Notes under the pieces: model-generated
What the model was told of the DNA's origin: nothing
The model's database searches: none
The model's input: only the letters and a program-made list of their open reading frames with translations
Shown here: positions 46,885-55,801 of the stretch, piece by piece
Numbering within the stretch: position 1 is the stretch's first letter
Layout of the letters: the number at the start of each line of letters is the position of its first letter
Source of the DNA: Streptomyces sp. NBC_00273
Lineage (GTDB): Bacteria; Actinomycetota; Actinomycetes; Streptomycetales; Streptomycetaceae
Direction: 5' to 3'
DNA length: 64,000 nucleotides
Assembly (NCBI RefSeq): GCF_036178145.1
Contig: NZ_CP108067.1
Span: forward strand, 2,356,001-2,420,000
Made by a program: the position numbers and the translations under genes

Positions 46885-48945
46885 CTACCGCCGCACCACC
46901 ACCTTTGGCGCGAAGTTGCCCTCCCCCAGGTCCTCCGCGAGCAACCGCTTGGCGATCGCGTCCGCCGCCACCCGCAGTTCGGCGCTCCGCGGCCGCCCAC
47001 GGTCCTTCTCCAACTGGTCCCCCAGCCACTGGGCCCACGCCTTCGAGATCACGTCGGCCTCCCGCTGCCCGGCCGCGGTGAGGGTCACGAAGCCGTCCTC
47101 GCGGCTGACGAATCCCTCGTCCACCATCCGCTCGTAGACCGGGACCAGCACTTCCGGCGGCAGGGACCGACGGCCGGCGATCAGTACGAGGCTGGCGTGG
47201 CCGACGGTGCGGGTCATCAGCTCCACCTGCATCACCGCCCAGGCGCCGGCGATGTCCAGCCGGGTGTCGGAACCCCGGACGATCCCCCGCGCCGTGTCCG
47301 CGCCCATGTTCCGTACGAGTTTGCCGACGGCGAGCTCCAGCAGCTTGGCCGAGTCCCCCGAGGCCGTGGCCGGTGAGCCGAACCCGTCGCCCATGTCCGT
47401 GGAGCCGGCCCGGGCGCTGTCGCGCAGCCGTACCTGTTTGAGGAAGAGCGCCACGACGAAACCGAACACGGCGACCGGAACGGTGTACAGGAACACGGTC
47501 TGCAGGGCCTGCGCGTACGCGTCGATCACCGGTGCGGCGACCGCCGGATCGAGCCGGTGCACCCCTTCCGGGGTGGACGCGGTCCTGGCCAGCTCCTGCG
47601 GATCCTGCCCGGAGAGCCGAGCCGCCTCCACGTACGCCGCCTCCAGTGCGGGCCCCAGGTGGTTCGCGTAGATCGTCCCGAAGACCGCCGTCCCGAAGGC
47701 GCTGCCGAGGGTGCGGAAGAAGGTGACGCCCGAGGTGGCCGTGCCCAGGTCGGCGTAGTCGACGGTGTTCTGCACGGCGATGGTCAGCACCTGCATGGAC
47801 AGGCCGATGCCCACACCGAACACGAACATGTACAGCGATTCCAGCAGGGTGCTGGTGCCCGGCCCCATCCGCGACAGCAGGTACAGGCCGACGCCCATGA
47901 CCGCGTTCCCGACGATCGGGAAGATCCGGTACTGGCCGGTCTTGCTGACGACGTTGCCGCTGAACACGGAGGCGATCAGCAGGCCGATGACCATGGGCAG
48001 GGTCCGGACGCCCGAGATCGTGGCCGAGTCCCCGTCCACGTACTGGAGGTACGTCGGCAGGAAGGTCATCGCACCGAGCATCGCGAATCCGACGACGAAG
48101 CTCAGAATGGTGCACACGGAGAAGACCGGATTGCGGAAGAGCCGCATAGGCAGCATCGGTTCCGCGGCGCGGGTCTCGGCCAGGCAGAACAGCGCCAGTG
48201 CGACCGCGCCGCCCGCGAACAGGCCGATGATGACCGGCGAGGTCCAGCCGTACTCGTTCCCGCCCCAGCTGGTGGCCAGGATCAGCGCGCTGGCGCCGAC
48301 GGCGACCAGCGCGATGCCCAGGTAGTCGATCACCGGCTTGCCCGAGGCCCGGACCGCCGGGATCGTCTTGGCCGCCGCGATGACGACGAGGATCGCGATC
48401 GGGACGTTGACGTAGAAGCACCACCGCCAGGTCAGCTGGTCGGTGAAGAACCCGCCGAGCAGCGGGCCGATCACGGTGGCGACCCCGAAGACGGCGCCGA
48501 TCATGCCCTGGTACTTGCCGCGTTCGCGCAGGGGCACCACATCGGCGATCAGCGCCATCGCGGTGACCATCAGGCCGCCGGCCCCGATGCCCTGGACGCC
48601 GCGCCACACGATCAGGAGGGTCATGTTGCTGGACAGGCCGCACAGGAAGGAGCCGCTGATGAAGACGATGGCGGAGATCTGGAAGATGAGTTTCCGGCCG
48701 AAGAGGTCACCGAACTTGCCGACCAGGACCGTCGCCACGGTCTCGGCGAGCAGGTAGGAGGTCACCACCCACGACATGTGGTCGCCGCCGCCCAGGTCCC
48801 CCACGATCGTGGGCAGCGCGGTGCCCACGATCGTCTGGTCGAGCGCCGCCAGCAACACGCCGAGCATGATCGTGCCGAAGATGACGTTGCGCCGTCGCCG
48901 GTCGATCTCGGGGGGCGCGGGGGCCGTGGCGGGGGCAGTGGTCAC
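46885..48945 (-). CDS. DHA2-family (EmrB/QacA) drug:H+ antiporter with C-terminal winged-helix-like extension
   Basis: A 686-residue, 14-helix MFS exporter. DHA2 motif C-like [20 protein letters not shown], motif [21 protein letters not shown], and [20 protein letters not shown] are present. After the last helix (about residue 515) comes a further 170-residue soluble domain with [20 protein letters not shown] and [20 protein letters not shown], which looks like a winged-helix DNA-binding (MarR-like) unit. The extension is unusual for exporters but known in some Streptomyces MFS proteins. ATG 48945. Likely exports a lipophilic drug or metabolite. Confidence 0.9.
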   Translation of the reverse strand: MTTAPATAPAPPEIDRRRRNVIFGTIMLGVLLAALDQTIVGTALPTIVGDLGGGDHMSWVVTSYLLAETVATVLVGKFGDLFGRKLIFQISAIVFISGSFLCGLSSNMTLLIVWRGVQGIGAGGLMVTAMALIADVVPLRERGKYQGMIGAVFGVATVIGPLLGGFFTDQLTWRWCFYVNVPIAILVVIAAAKTIPAVRASGKPVIDYLGIALVAVGASALILATSWGGNEYGWTSPVIIGLFAGGAVALALFCLAETRAAEPMLPMRLFRNPVFSVCTILSFVVGFAMLGAMTFLPTYLQYVDGDSATISGVRTLPMVIGLLIASVFSGNVVSKTGQYRIFPIVGNAVMGVGLYLLSRMGPGTSTLLESLYMFVFGVGIGLSMQVLTIAVQNTVDYADLGTATSGVTFFRTLGSAFGTAVFGTIYANHLGPALEAAYVEAARLSGQDPQELARTASTPEGVHRLDPAVAAPVIDAYAQALQTVFLYTVPVAVFGFVVALFLKQVRLRDSARAGSTDMGDGFGSPATASGDSAKLLELAVGKLVRNMGADTARGIVRGSDTRLDIAGAWAVMQVELMTRTVGHASLVLIAGRRSLPPEVLVPVYERMVDEGFVSREDGFVTLTAAGQREADVISKAWAQWLGDQLEKDRGRPRSAELRVAADAIAKRLLAEDLGEGNFAPKVVVRR

Positions 48946-49038
48946 CTTCGCACTGTCACAGCGCGCCCGCCGCGGCGCATGCGGCGCTGAGCCGTACGGG
49001 GCAACCGCCCACCGGGATCGATGCCGGTGGACCGGGCC

Positions 49039-50406
49039 TCAGCGCAGGTAGGCCAGGCCCGGGTGCTCCGCCGCGTACCCGTCGAGCAGCCGCCGGGCCA
49101 CCCCCACCGAGTCGACCAGCGGATGGAGCGCGAAGGCCTTGACCGCGTCCGCCCGCGCACCGCTCGCGGCCGCCGCCAGGACCTCCCGCTCGACCGCCTT
49201 GACCGCCGTCACCAGCCCCACGGCGTGCAGGGGCAGCTGTGCGACGCCCACCGGGTGGGCGCCGTTCGCGTCGACCAGGCAGGGCACCTCGATGACGGCC
49301 TCGGCGTCGAGGACGGAGAGCGTCGACCGGTTCCGGACGTTCAGGATCAGTGTGGCCCGCTCGTCCCGGGCGATGGCCCGCATCAGCGCGAGCGCGACCT
49401 TCTCGTAGCCGCCGGATTCGAGGTCGCTCTCCTCGCGCTCCGGGGCACCCGCCGCCTCGCGGTTCTCGGCCATGTACGTGGCCTCGCGCTCGGCCCGGGT
49501 CCGGTCCCAGGCGGCCAGCGCCGCCCCGGCCGGCGCCCCGGCCCGGCCGGCCTCGGCGTAGAAGCCGCGCTGCTGGTCGCGCAGGAAGGCCCCGCGCGTC
49601 TGCTCGGCCTCCTGGTACGCCCGTACCGTGTCACGGTTGAAGTAGTAGTAGTGCAGGTACTCGTTGGGGATCGCGCCGAGCGAGCGCAGCCATTCGGCCC
49701 CGAAGAGCCGGCCCTCCTCGAAGGACTCCAGGGCTTCGGTGTCGGCCAGCAGCCGGGGCAGCTCGTCGCGGCCACCGATGTGCAGCCCGCGCACCCAGCC
49801 CAGGTGGTTGAGGCCGACGTAGTCGATCCAGGCCTCCTGCGGGCGGGCGCCCAGCAGCCGGGCGATGCGCCGGCCGAGGCCCACGGGGGAATCGCAGATG
49901 CCGATCACCCGCTCGCCGAGCTCCTCGGCCATGGCCTCGGTGACCAGCCCGGCCGGGTTGGTGAAGTTGATGACCCACGCCCCGGGGGCGGTACGGGCGA
50001 TCCTGCGGGCGAGCGCGCGCGCCACCGGCACGGTCCGCAGGCCGTACGCGATCCCGCCCGCGCCCACCGTCTCCTGGCCCAGGACTCCCTCGGCCAAGGC
50101 GATCCGCTCGTCCGTCGCGCGCCCTTCCAGGCCGCCGACGCGGATGGCGGAGAAGACGAAGTCCGCCCCGCGCAGGGCTTCGTCGAGGTCTCCGGTGACG
50201 GTGACGGCCGGGGCGTCGACCACGGGATCGGCCGCCGATGCGGCCGACGCCTGGTCGCGGAGCACCCGGGCCATGGCGGTGAGCCGCGCCGGGTCCTCGT
50301 CGTACAGCGTCACCTGGGACACCCTGCCCTCGGCGCGGTCGCCGAGGAGCGCTCCGTAGACGAGCGGTACCCGGAATCCGCCCCCGCCGAGGATCGTCAG
50401 CCGCAC
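49039..50406 (-). CDS. GH4-family glycosidase (6-phospho-beta-glucosidase-like)
   Basis: A 455-residue glycoside hydrolase family 4 enzyme, which uses NAD+ and Mn2+ in an oxidation-elimination mechanism. NAD motif RLTILGGGGFRVPLVYGALL; WVINFTNPAGLVTEAMAEEL; the metal-ligand Cys and His lie in GICDSPVGLG and VGLNHLGWVRG. GTG 50406 sits after AGGGGC; the open frame upstream has no family match. No phosphotransferase or sugar-ABC gene is next to it, so whether the substrate is phosphorylated is open. Confidence 0.9.
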   Translation of the reverse strand: MRLTILGGGGFRVPLVYGALLGDRAEGRVSQVTLYDEDPARLTAMARVLRDQASAASAADPVVDAPAVTVTGDLDEALRGADFVFSAIRVGGLEGRATDERIALAEGVLGQETVGAGGIAYGLRTVPVARALARRIARTAPGAWVINFTNPAGLVTEAMAEELGERVIGICDSPVGLGRRIARLLGARPQEAWIDYVGLNHLGWVRGLHIGGRDELPRLLADTEALESFEEGRLFGAEWLRSLGAIPNEYLHYYYFNRDTVRAYQEAEQTRGAFLRDQQRGFYAEAGRAGAPAGAALAAWDRTRAEREATYMAENREAAGAPEREESDLESGGYEKVALALMRAIARDERATLILNVRNRSTLSVLDAEAVIEVPCLVDANGAHPVGVAQLPLHAVGLVTAVKAVEREVLAAAASGARADAVKAFALHPLVDSVGVARRLLDGYAAEHPGLAYLR

Positions 50407-50526
50407 GCCCCTACCGCCTTTCGCCAGTGCAGATCCCGTTGCCGGCGCCGCAGTGCCGGCCGGTGCCACGATCGGTGACACGCACGCCACGACACGCGTC
50501 CGCCGCCACCAGTCTGCCCCGGTCGG

Positions 50527-51516
50527 TCACTCCACCGGCGACGGCACGGCGCGCAGCCTGGCGCCCTGCTGCTGCGTGAAGCCCGCGCCGCTGCGGACGG
50601 GGCCCCTCGGTGCGCCCGTGGGCGTCGAGAGGATCAGGGTGATCCGGGTCAGTCCCATCTCGCCCAGCATCCGACTGGTCTCGGCCACCATCCGGCAGCG
50701 CACCAGCCCCCACCGCGGGTCGGGGTGGCGAACGGTGCGCACCGCCCCGTCGAGCTCGGCGGCGTCGGCCCCGTGCGTGCTCAGCCAGTGCGGCACCCCG
50801 TACCGGTAGGCCGCCTCCATGAACGGGTCACGGGCCACTTCCTGGCGGATGCTGCGCAGCCCCTCGTCCTCGGGGGCCCCGGCCAGCGCGGTCGCGAACT
50901 GGGCCAGCAGCGGTACGCACCAGGCGGGTTCGTGGTCCTCCAGCACGGCGGCCGCGTCCGGGTGGAACAGCACGAAGCGCAGGAAGTTGTCGTCCGGCAG
51001 GGCCGTCGGGTGCGGCCTCACCGACTGGAAGAGCTGGTCGAAGGCCGAATTGGTCAGGGCCACGTCCCAGCGGTGGTCCACCAGGAAGCTCGGGTACGGC
51101 ACGGACTCCATGAGGGCCGCGTAGTCGCACAAGTAGTCGCGCTGCGCCGGGTCCTCGGGCAGCCGGTTCTCCTCGGCGGCCCGCCACGTGGGCGGCGGGT
51201 CGCGGTCGACCATGACGCGGAACAGCCAGAAGCACTGCCGCTCGCTCATCTCCAAGGCCTCGGCCAGGGCGAGGAGTTTGCGGTCCGTCCACTCCTTGAC
51301 CAGGCCTCTTTCCCAGTTCCCGTACGCGCGCACGCTGATGCGCAGCCGGGCGGCGAGGTCTTCCTGACTCAGGCCCAGCTCCTCGCGGCGCTGGCGCAAA
51401 ATCTCCTTGCGTCGCTCCGACCGCACGGCACCGCGGGCGGGTTCCTCGCCCGCCAGGCGCTCTTCAACGGCTCGGGCGAGTCCATCGGACGGGCCCACCG
51501 CTGCGAGATGTGGCAC
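50527..51516 (-). CDS. XRE-family regulator with MmyB-like ligand-binding domain
   Basis: A 329-residue regulator. Residues 30-105 form an XRE helix-turn-helix (LRQRREELGLSQEDLAARLR, then ISVRAYGNWERGLVKEW). Residues 130-320 form the MmyB-like ligand-binding domain, with YPSFLVDHRWDVALTNSAFD and the LFQSVRPHP segment. Members of this group sense fatty-acid-like or lactone-type signals in some structures. ATG 51516 is chosen. A 217-bp control region with TGTGGC repeats separates it from the divergent XRE/protease/membrane operon, which it may control. Confidence 0.88.
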   Translation of the reverse strand: MPHLAAVGPSDGLARAVEERLAGEEPARGAVRSERRKEILRQRREELGLSQEDLAARLRISVRAYGNWERGLVKEWTDRKLLALAEALEMSERQCFWLFRVMVDRDPPPTWRAAEENRLPEDPAQRDYLCDYAALMESVPYPSFLVDHRWDVALTNSAFDQLFQSVRPHPTALPDDNFLRFVLFHPDAAAVLEDHEPAWCVPLLAQFATALAGAPEDEGLRSIRQEVARDPFMEAAYRYGVPHWLSTHGADAAELDGAVRTVRHPDPRWGLVRCRMVAETSRMLGEMGLTRITLILSTPTGAPRGPVRSGAGFTQQQGARLRAVPSPVE

Positions 51517-51555
51517 TGAGAGCTCCCCCTCCTCCGGTCTGGATCTTCATTTCCG

Positions 51556-51679
51556 TGTGGCGATCCTGCTACCGACTTCATTCGAGTGTCAACTATTGTG
51601 GCAATTCCAGCCTCTTGACAGCTCATTCCCGCCACAGCTGTGGCACGTTCTAGCCCTTCTGGGCAAGAGCGGCTAGATT
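51556..51679. promoter_or_regulatory. divergent control region with repeated TGTGGC sites
   Basis: TGTGGC occurs at 51556-51561, 51597-51602 and 51639-51644, and its complement GCCACA at 51631-51636; the last two form the perfect palindrome GCCACAGCTGTGGC (51631-51644). A second dyad, ATTG-TGG-CAAT, is at 51595-51605. Leftward promoter: TTGACA (complement of 51587-51592), 18 bases, CAGGAT (complement of 51563-51568). A -10-like TAGATT for rightward reading is at 51674-51679. Probable shared operators of the two diverging genes. Confidence 0.5.
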
Positions 51680-51733
51680 CCAGAAGCCGACCATGTGCCC
51701 ATACCGACTTCGCGCGATCTAGGAGAACCACTG

Positions 51734-52402
51734 GTGACAGACGGCTTCCCGGCTCCCGTCGCGGTAGCCGACGCACCCATGGCAGCCACCATCACGCGTG
51801 TCGCCGAACTCGCGGGCAAGATGGGCCGCGACCTGAACCAGGTCTTCGACCTGCGGCGGCTTTCCGAGGCCTCCGGCGTACCCGCAGACGTGGTCAGGAC
51901 CCTGCTCGACGGCAGGCCGGCCGGCGAACCCGATCTGCAGACCCGGTTCCTCCAGCGCCTCGACCTGCTCCGGCGGACCCGCGTCAAACCGAACGGCCGC
52001 CGCTACACCCAGCAGGAGATCGCGGACGGCGCCGGCATGTCCCGGCAGCAGGCCGGCGCACTGATCAACGGCGACCGGCGCCCCACCATGGAGCATTGCG
52101 ACGCGATCCAGCGGTTCTTCGGAGTGCACGCCGGCTTCCTCACGGCGCACGACGCCGACGCCCTCACCGACGCGCTCCAGCGGACCGAGCAACAGCTGCT
52201 CCAGGACTTCGCGGGGCGGGCGCGGGAAACCGTACCGGCGTCGGCCGCATCGGCGGGCGATCCACTGGCAAGACTCCTCCAGAACCACGGTGTACGGGGC
52301 ATCGCCTGGCGCGCCGCCCAACTGCCCAGCGACAAGCACCGGGACAAGGTGACCGAATGGCTGGACATGCTCCTCGAAAGCGTAAAACCGAACGAATCCT
52401 GA
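51734..52402 (+). CDS. XRE-family helix-turn-helix protein
   Basis: A 222-residue DNA-binding protein. An N-terminal helix (ITRVAELAGKMGRDLNQVFD) precedes a classic XRE core: RYTQQEIADGAGMSRQQAGA and LINGDRRPTMEHCDAIQRFF. The C-terminal part ends in an amphipathic helix (VTEWLDMLLESV). GTG 51734 lies after TAGGAG. It is the first gene of a three-gene set with an HExxH protein (64 bp downstream) and a 7-TM protein. Its form and position suggest it is the antitoxin-like or sensor regulator of the set, as in ImmA/ImmR-type pairs. Confidence 0.85.
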   Translation: MTDGFPAPVAVADAPMAATITRVAELAGKMGRDLNQVFDLRRLSEASGVPADVVRTLLDGRPAGEPDLQTRFLQRLDLLRRTRVKPNGRRYTQQEIADGAGMSRQQAGALINGDRRPTMEHCDAIQRFFGVHAGFLTAHDADALTDALQRTEQQLLQDFAGRARETVPASAASAGDPLARLLQNHGVRGIAWRAAQLPSDKHRDKVTEWLDMLLESVKPNES

Positions 52403-52466
52403 CCCAGTCGAAAGTCTGGGTCTGATCCTTGAGTCCTGATCCGGATCCGCGCCGACGGGGAGAACG

Positions 52467-53024
52467 GTGAGCATAGGCAGAGAGCAGCGGCGGTTGTGCG
52501 GGGAGCTGGTGGCCGGCATCCGGCTGACCGCCCCCGTGGAACCCGTGGACCTCTACGCTGCCCTCTGCGAGGGCATGAGCAGACACCGCGGCCGCCGGGT
52601 GGACTTCCGGATGGCCTCGTTCCCGCCGCGGACGGCCAGCGGCCTGTGGCTCGACATGGCGGACCGCGATCTCGTGGTCATCGAGGAACGCACCGCGCCG
52701 GACCACCAGTTGGTGATCCTGGGCCACGAGCTGTGGCACATGAAGGCCGGCCACTGCAGCCACCACGTCGACGGCGCCGCCGTCGCCGCGCGACTGCTGA
52801 CCGACGAGGCCGACATCGGCGAGACCGTGCGCCGCGTCGCCGCGCGCACGCGCGCCGACGTCCAGGAGGAGACCGAGGCTGAAACCTTCGGCTTACTGCT
52901 GGGTAGTCGGTGTCGGAACTGGCTCGCCGGATCGGCGAGCCACCGCGCTCCGGTCCAGCGCGATCAATTGGCGGGCCGGATCGAGGCTTCGCTGGGCTAC
53001 CGGGGGCACAGGAAAGAGCGTTGA
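52467..53024 (+). CDS. ImmA/IrrE-type HExxH metalloprotease-like protein
   Basis: A 185-residue protein. The metal motif is HELWHM (His87, Glu88, His91) in LVILGHELWHMKAGHCSHH, and a downstream third-ligand candidate lies in QEETEAETFGLLL. This is the IrrE/ImmA peptidase layout; in phage and integrative elements such proteins cleave a partner XRE repressor. GTG 52467 follows GGGGAG. It follows the XRE gene and overlaps the 7-TM gene by 4 bases (TTGA). A protease acting on the XRE protein upstream is a fair inference. Confidence 0.85.
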   Translation: MSIGREQRRLCGELVAGIRLTAPVEPVDLYAALCEGMSRHRGRRVDFRMASFPPRTASGLWLDMADRDLVVIEERTAPDHQLVILGHELWHMKAGHCSHHVDGAAVAARLLTDEADIGETVRRVAARTRADVQEETEAETFGLLLGSRCRNWLAGSASHRAPVQRDQLAGRIEASLGYRGHRKER

Positions 53025-54190
53025 ACGGCAAGGACTACTACATACCGGCGGCCGCGATGGCGGTCTCACTCGCCTTCAAGCTGCCGGCCCTGCGGCACAA
53101 CTGGCGCGATCCCCTCCTGCGGTCGGTCGTCGCCCTGCTGACCCTGGCCGGAGCGGTGTTCACCTTCGCGGCCCCGCCCACCATCGCCGCGGTCAACCGC
53201 TGGACCGGGATCGTCAACGTCTCGGCCCCCCTGGTCTACTGCCTGATCACCGCGTTCAGCGCCTCCTGCCTGGTCCTGATGGTCAACTGGCGGGGCGGCC
53301 CGCCCGAACAGACCCGGCTCGTCTCGCGCCACTGGATCCTCGGCTACAGCGCAGTGGTCCTCTCCCTGATCATGCTCTTCGCCCTCGGCAAGACCCCGGT
53401 GGAGCGGCTGCGCGACTTCGACACCTACTACGCGAACACGCCCTACATCGGCCACATGATCGCGCTCTACCTGCTGGCGCACTCCGTGGCCGCCGTGGTG
53501 ATGATGGTCCTGTGCTGGCGCTGGTCGCTCCAGGTCCGAGGCTGGCTGCGGGTCGGCCTGGTGATCATCGTCGCCGGCTACATCTTCAACCTCTCCTACG
53601 ACGCCACGAAGATGACCGCGGTCGTCGCCCGCTGGTCCGGTCACAACCTGGACGACCTCAGCACCTACGCCGCCCCGCCGCTCGCCTCGCTCGGGGCGCT
53701 GATCAGCGCGATGGGCTTCGTGGTGCCGCTCGTCTGCCAGCGGCTGTCGGACCACTGGCAGACCTGGGCGACGTACCGCCGGCTCGGCCCGCTCTGGCAC
53801 GAGGTGCAGATCTCCGCGCCCTGCGGTACCCCCTCCGTCCAGATGGCCTGGTGGTCCGCGGCGGAACTACGGGTGATCCAGCGCGAGTCGGACATCCACG
53901 ACGGCTTCCTGCACCTCGGGCCGTACTTCGACAAGGGCCTCGGCGACGGCGCCTACGAGAGCGCCGTCGCCGCGGGTGCCGACGACGAGACGGCCCGCGC
54001 CGTCGCCGAGGCCGCCATGGTCGCGGCCGCCGTACGGGCCCGCTCCGCCGACCCCGACGGAAAGGTCATCGGAGAGGACGAGGAGGCCGTCCTCGACGTC
54101 GCCGACGGCCCGCGCGACCTGCTGCGGATCTCCCACGCACTGCGGCACTCGCCGGTGGTGCAAGCGGTCCGGCGAGAGGTCACCGCGTAG
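53021..54190 (+). CDS. seven-helix membrane protein (MAB_1171c-like putative transporter)
   Basis: A 389-residue membrane protein. Seven hydrophobic helices occupy residues 6-240 (for example SVVALLTLAGAVFTFAAP, HMIALYLLAHSVAAVVMM and GLVIIVAGYIFNLSYDATK), then a soluble C-terminal domain of 140 residues begins YRRLGPLWHEVQISAPCG. I recognise the pattern as the MAB_1171c family of actinobacteria, of unknown function, often placed beside XRE and HExxH proteins. The start is TTG 53021, inside the preceding stop (TTGA), after AGGAAAG. It could be a sensor or a peptide exporter. Confidence 0.85.
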   Translation: MNGKDYYIPAAAMAVSLAFKLPALRHNWRDPLLRSVVALLTLAGAVFTFAAPPTIAAVNRWTGIVNVSAPLVYCLITAFSASCLVLMVNWRGGPPEQTRLVSRHWILGYSAVVLSLIMLFALGKTPVERLRDFDTYYANTPYIGHMIALYLLAHSVAAVVMMVLCWRWSLQVRGWLRVGLVIIVAGYIFNLSYDATKMTAVVARWSGHNLDDLSTYAAPPLASLGALISAMGFVVPLVCQRLSDHWQTWATYRRLGPLWHEVQISAPCGTPSVQMAWWSAAELRVIQRESDIHDGFLHLGPYFDKGLGDGAYESAVAAGADDETARAVAEAAMVAAAVRARSADPDGKVIGEDEEAVLDVADGPRDLLRISHALRHSPVVQAVRREVTA

Positions 54191-54215
54191 CGGCGGACCG
54201 GGAGTCCGCCGGCCC

Positions 54216-54998
54216 TCAGCGGCTGGCGACGGCTGCCGACGCCGTGGCCGGGAACAGGTCCTGGAACGGTGCGGCCGAGTCGATCCCCTCCCGGCCGTAC
54301 GGCGCGTCGAAACTCCACACCATGAAGAGCAGGAACACGATCAGCGCGCTGAACAGCCCGGCGAGCAGCAACTCCCGTCCGGAGCGCCGGATCTGCAGGG
54401 TGAAGATCAGTCCGACCGTGACCAGCCCACCGACCAGCAGCCCGAACCACACCACGCCCGGCAGCGTGGACTCGGAGCTCTGCGTCCGCGAGTGCCGCGC
54501 GTCGTCGGCGGTCGCGATGTGGTCCAGCAGCGGCTGGTAGGCCTGCGCCTGGAGCTCGTTGGCCGGGCTCTGGTGCGTGACGTCGGTGCGCAGCTTGCCG
54601 AGCAGTGCAGCGCCTTCGGGCGAGGCGCTGTCGCCGGAGGTCAGCAGCGGCCAGTCCACGGCGACGGTGTGGGAGACGTACGCGTCCACCTCGCCCCGGA
54701 TCCGGTCGCGGACGGCCGCCGGGTAGACGTCGGCGCGCTGGGTCACCTCGTACAGGGCCTGGGCCTCGCGGCGCACGCTGTCCTCGGCGGCGCCGCGCGC
54801 CTCCCAGACGCCCGCGATGGCCAGGCCCAGCACGATCGCGTAGACCACGCCCACCATCATCGTCATGTACTCGATGACATCGGGGGTTTCGCTGGTGTCC
54901 TCGTCGTCGGCGGCCCGGCGGTGCCGGATCGCGGTGATGGCGAGGACGAGGGCGCAGACGAGCGCCATGGCGATGGCCAGGACCAGCCATTCGGACAC
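54216..54998 (-). CDS. DUF4239 (bestrophin-like) membrane protein
   Basis: A 260-residue protein with two N-terminal helices (LVLAIAMALVCALVLAITAI and MTMMVGVVYAIVLGLAIAGV), a soluble middle that carries ARGAAEDSVRREAQALYEVT, and two C-terminal helices (VVWFGLLVGGLVTVGLIFTL and LFSALIVFLLFMVWSFDAPY). The layout matches DUF4239, a bestrophin-like channel-related family in bacteria. Start ATG 54998. It is convergent with the 7-TM gene (25 bp), so no shared transcript. Function unproven. Confidence 0.85.
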   Translation of the reverse strand: MSEWLVLAIAMALVCALVLAITAIRHRRAADDEDTSETPDVIEYMTMMVGVVYAIVLGLAIAGVWEARGAAEDSVRREAQALYEVTQRADVYPAAVRDRIRGEVDAYVSHTVAVDWPLLTSGDSASPEGAALLGKLRTDVTHQSPANELQAQAYQPLLDHIATADDARHSRTQSSESTLPGVVWFGLLVGGLVTVGLIFTLQIRRSGRELLLAGLFSALIVFLLFMVWSFDAPYGREGIDSAAPFQDLFPATASAAVASR

Positions 54999-55015
54999 GT
55001 GGGTTCTCCCGGTGT

Positions 55016-55058
55016 GGATCGGTGGTTCGACGGATCGGTGGTTCGACGGATCGGTGGA
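55016..55058. repeat. 16-bp tandem repeat before the DUF4239 gene
   Basis: GGATCGGTGGTTCGAC occurs at 55016-55031 and 55032-55047, with a partial third copy to 55058. It lies 18-60 bp upstream of the DUF4239 start (54998) and could bind a regulator. Confidence 0.85.
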
Positions 55059-55089
55059 CGGGGGGGGCGGAGGGGCGGAGAGGCGGCGG

Positions 55090-55704
55090 TCAGCCGCGGC
55101 TCTTGGAACGGGGGCGCAGGGCGGCGGCGGCGAGTACGGCCGGGGTGGTGACGACGACCATGAGCGTCATGGTGGACATCCCGCCCGGGCCGCGCCGCTC
55201 CAGGGCCACCGAGCGGTACGGACGCACGTGGAAGGCGCTCACCCGTGCGGCGGCGGCCCTGGCCGCGGGCGGGGCGGGTGCGTCGGCCGACGCCGGTTCG
55301 TCCCGGCCCTCGGGACCCGCCGCGGGCTCCGGCGGCTCCGACCCCCGGGCCCTTGCCTCCGCGGAAGGCTCCACCGCTGCGCCGGGCGGACGCTGCCGCG
55401 CCGGCTCGGCCGGCCGCACGGGCCGCTCGACGGGGGTGGTGGATTGCACGGGCCGCCCCGGGTGACGCACGGTCGGCCGGTCGGCGCCCGGCTCGACCAC
55501 CCGGACCGAGGGCCCCCCGGACGGAGGCCGGAAGACCGGCCTCTCCGGCTGCCCGGCCGGCACGCACACGTCGACGCGGGCTCCGTGGCCGTGGCCGTGG
55601 CCGTCTCCGTAGCCGTCTCCGTCGGCCGCGACCGCCACATGGCCGTGCAGCGGGCAGAGCGCCGCCACCAGGCCCGCCCCGGCGAAGTACTGCCAAGCGG
55701 TCAC
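55090..55704 (-). CDS. proline-rich protein with N-terminal signal/anchor
   Basis: A 204-residue protein. The N-terminus WQYFAGAGLVAALCPLHGHV is a hydrophobic signal or anchor, followed by a His/Gly stretch (GDGHGHGHGARV). The middle 100 residues are Pro/Arg/Glu-rich and disordered, and the C-terminus has a second hydrophobic segment (MTLMVVVTTPAVLAAAAL) ending in a basic tail. GTG 55704 has an ideal ribosome site (GGAGG, 6 bases away), which decides the start over the upstream ATG. No domain was recognised. It is divergent from the kinase gene at 55802. Confidence 0.7.
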   Translation of the reverse strand: MTAWQYFAGAGLVAALCPLHGHVAVAADGDGYGDGHGHGHGARVDVCVPAGQPERPVFRPPSGGPSVRVVEPGADRPTVRHPGRPVQSTTPVERPVRPAEPARQRPPGAAVEPSAEARARGSEPPEPAAGPEGRDEPASADAPAPPAARAAAARVSAFHVRPYRSVALERRGPGGMSTMTLMVVVTTPAVLAAAALRPRSKSRG

Positions 55705-55801
55705 CGCGCGCCTCCCGAAATCCGCAGCAGAAGTAAGGGCTACCGCTGAAGAAACGATCAATGGGCGGCTTCGACACGCCGTGGACGGGTGCTGATCCGC
55801 G

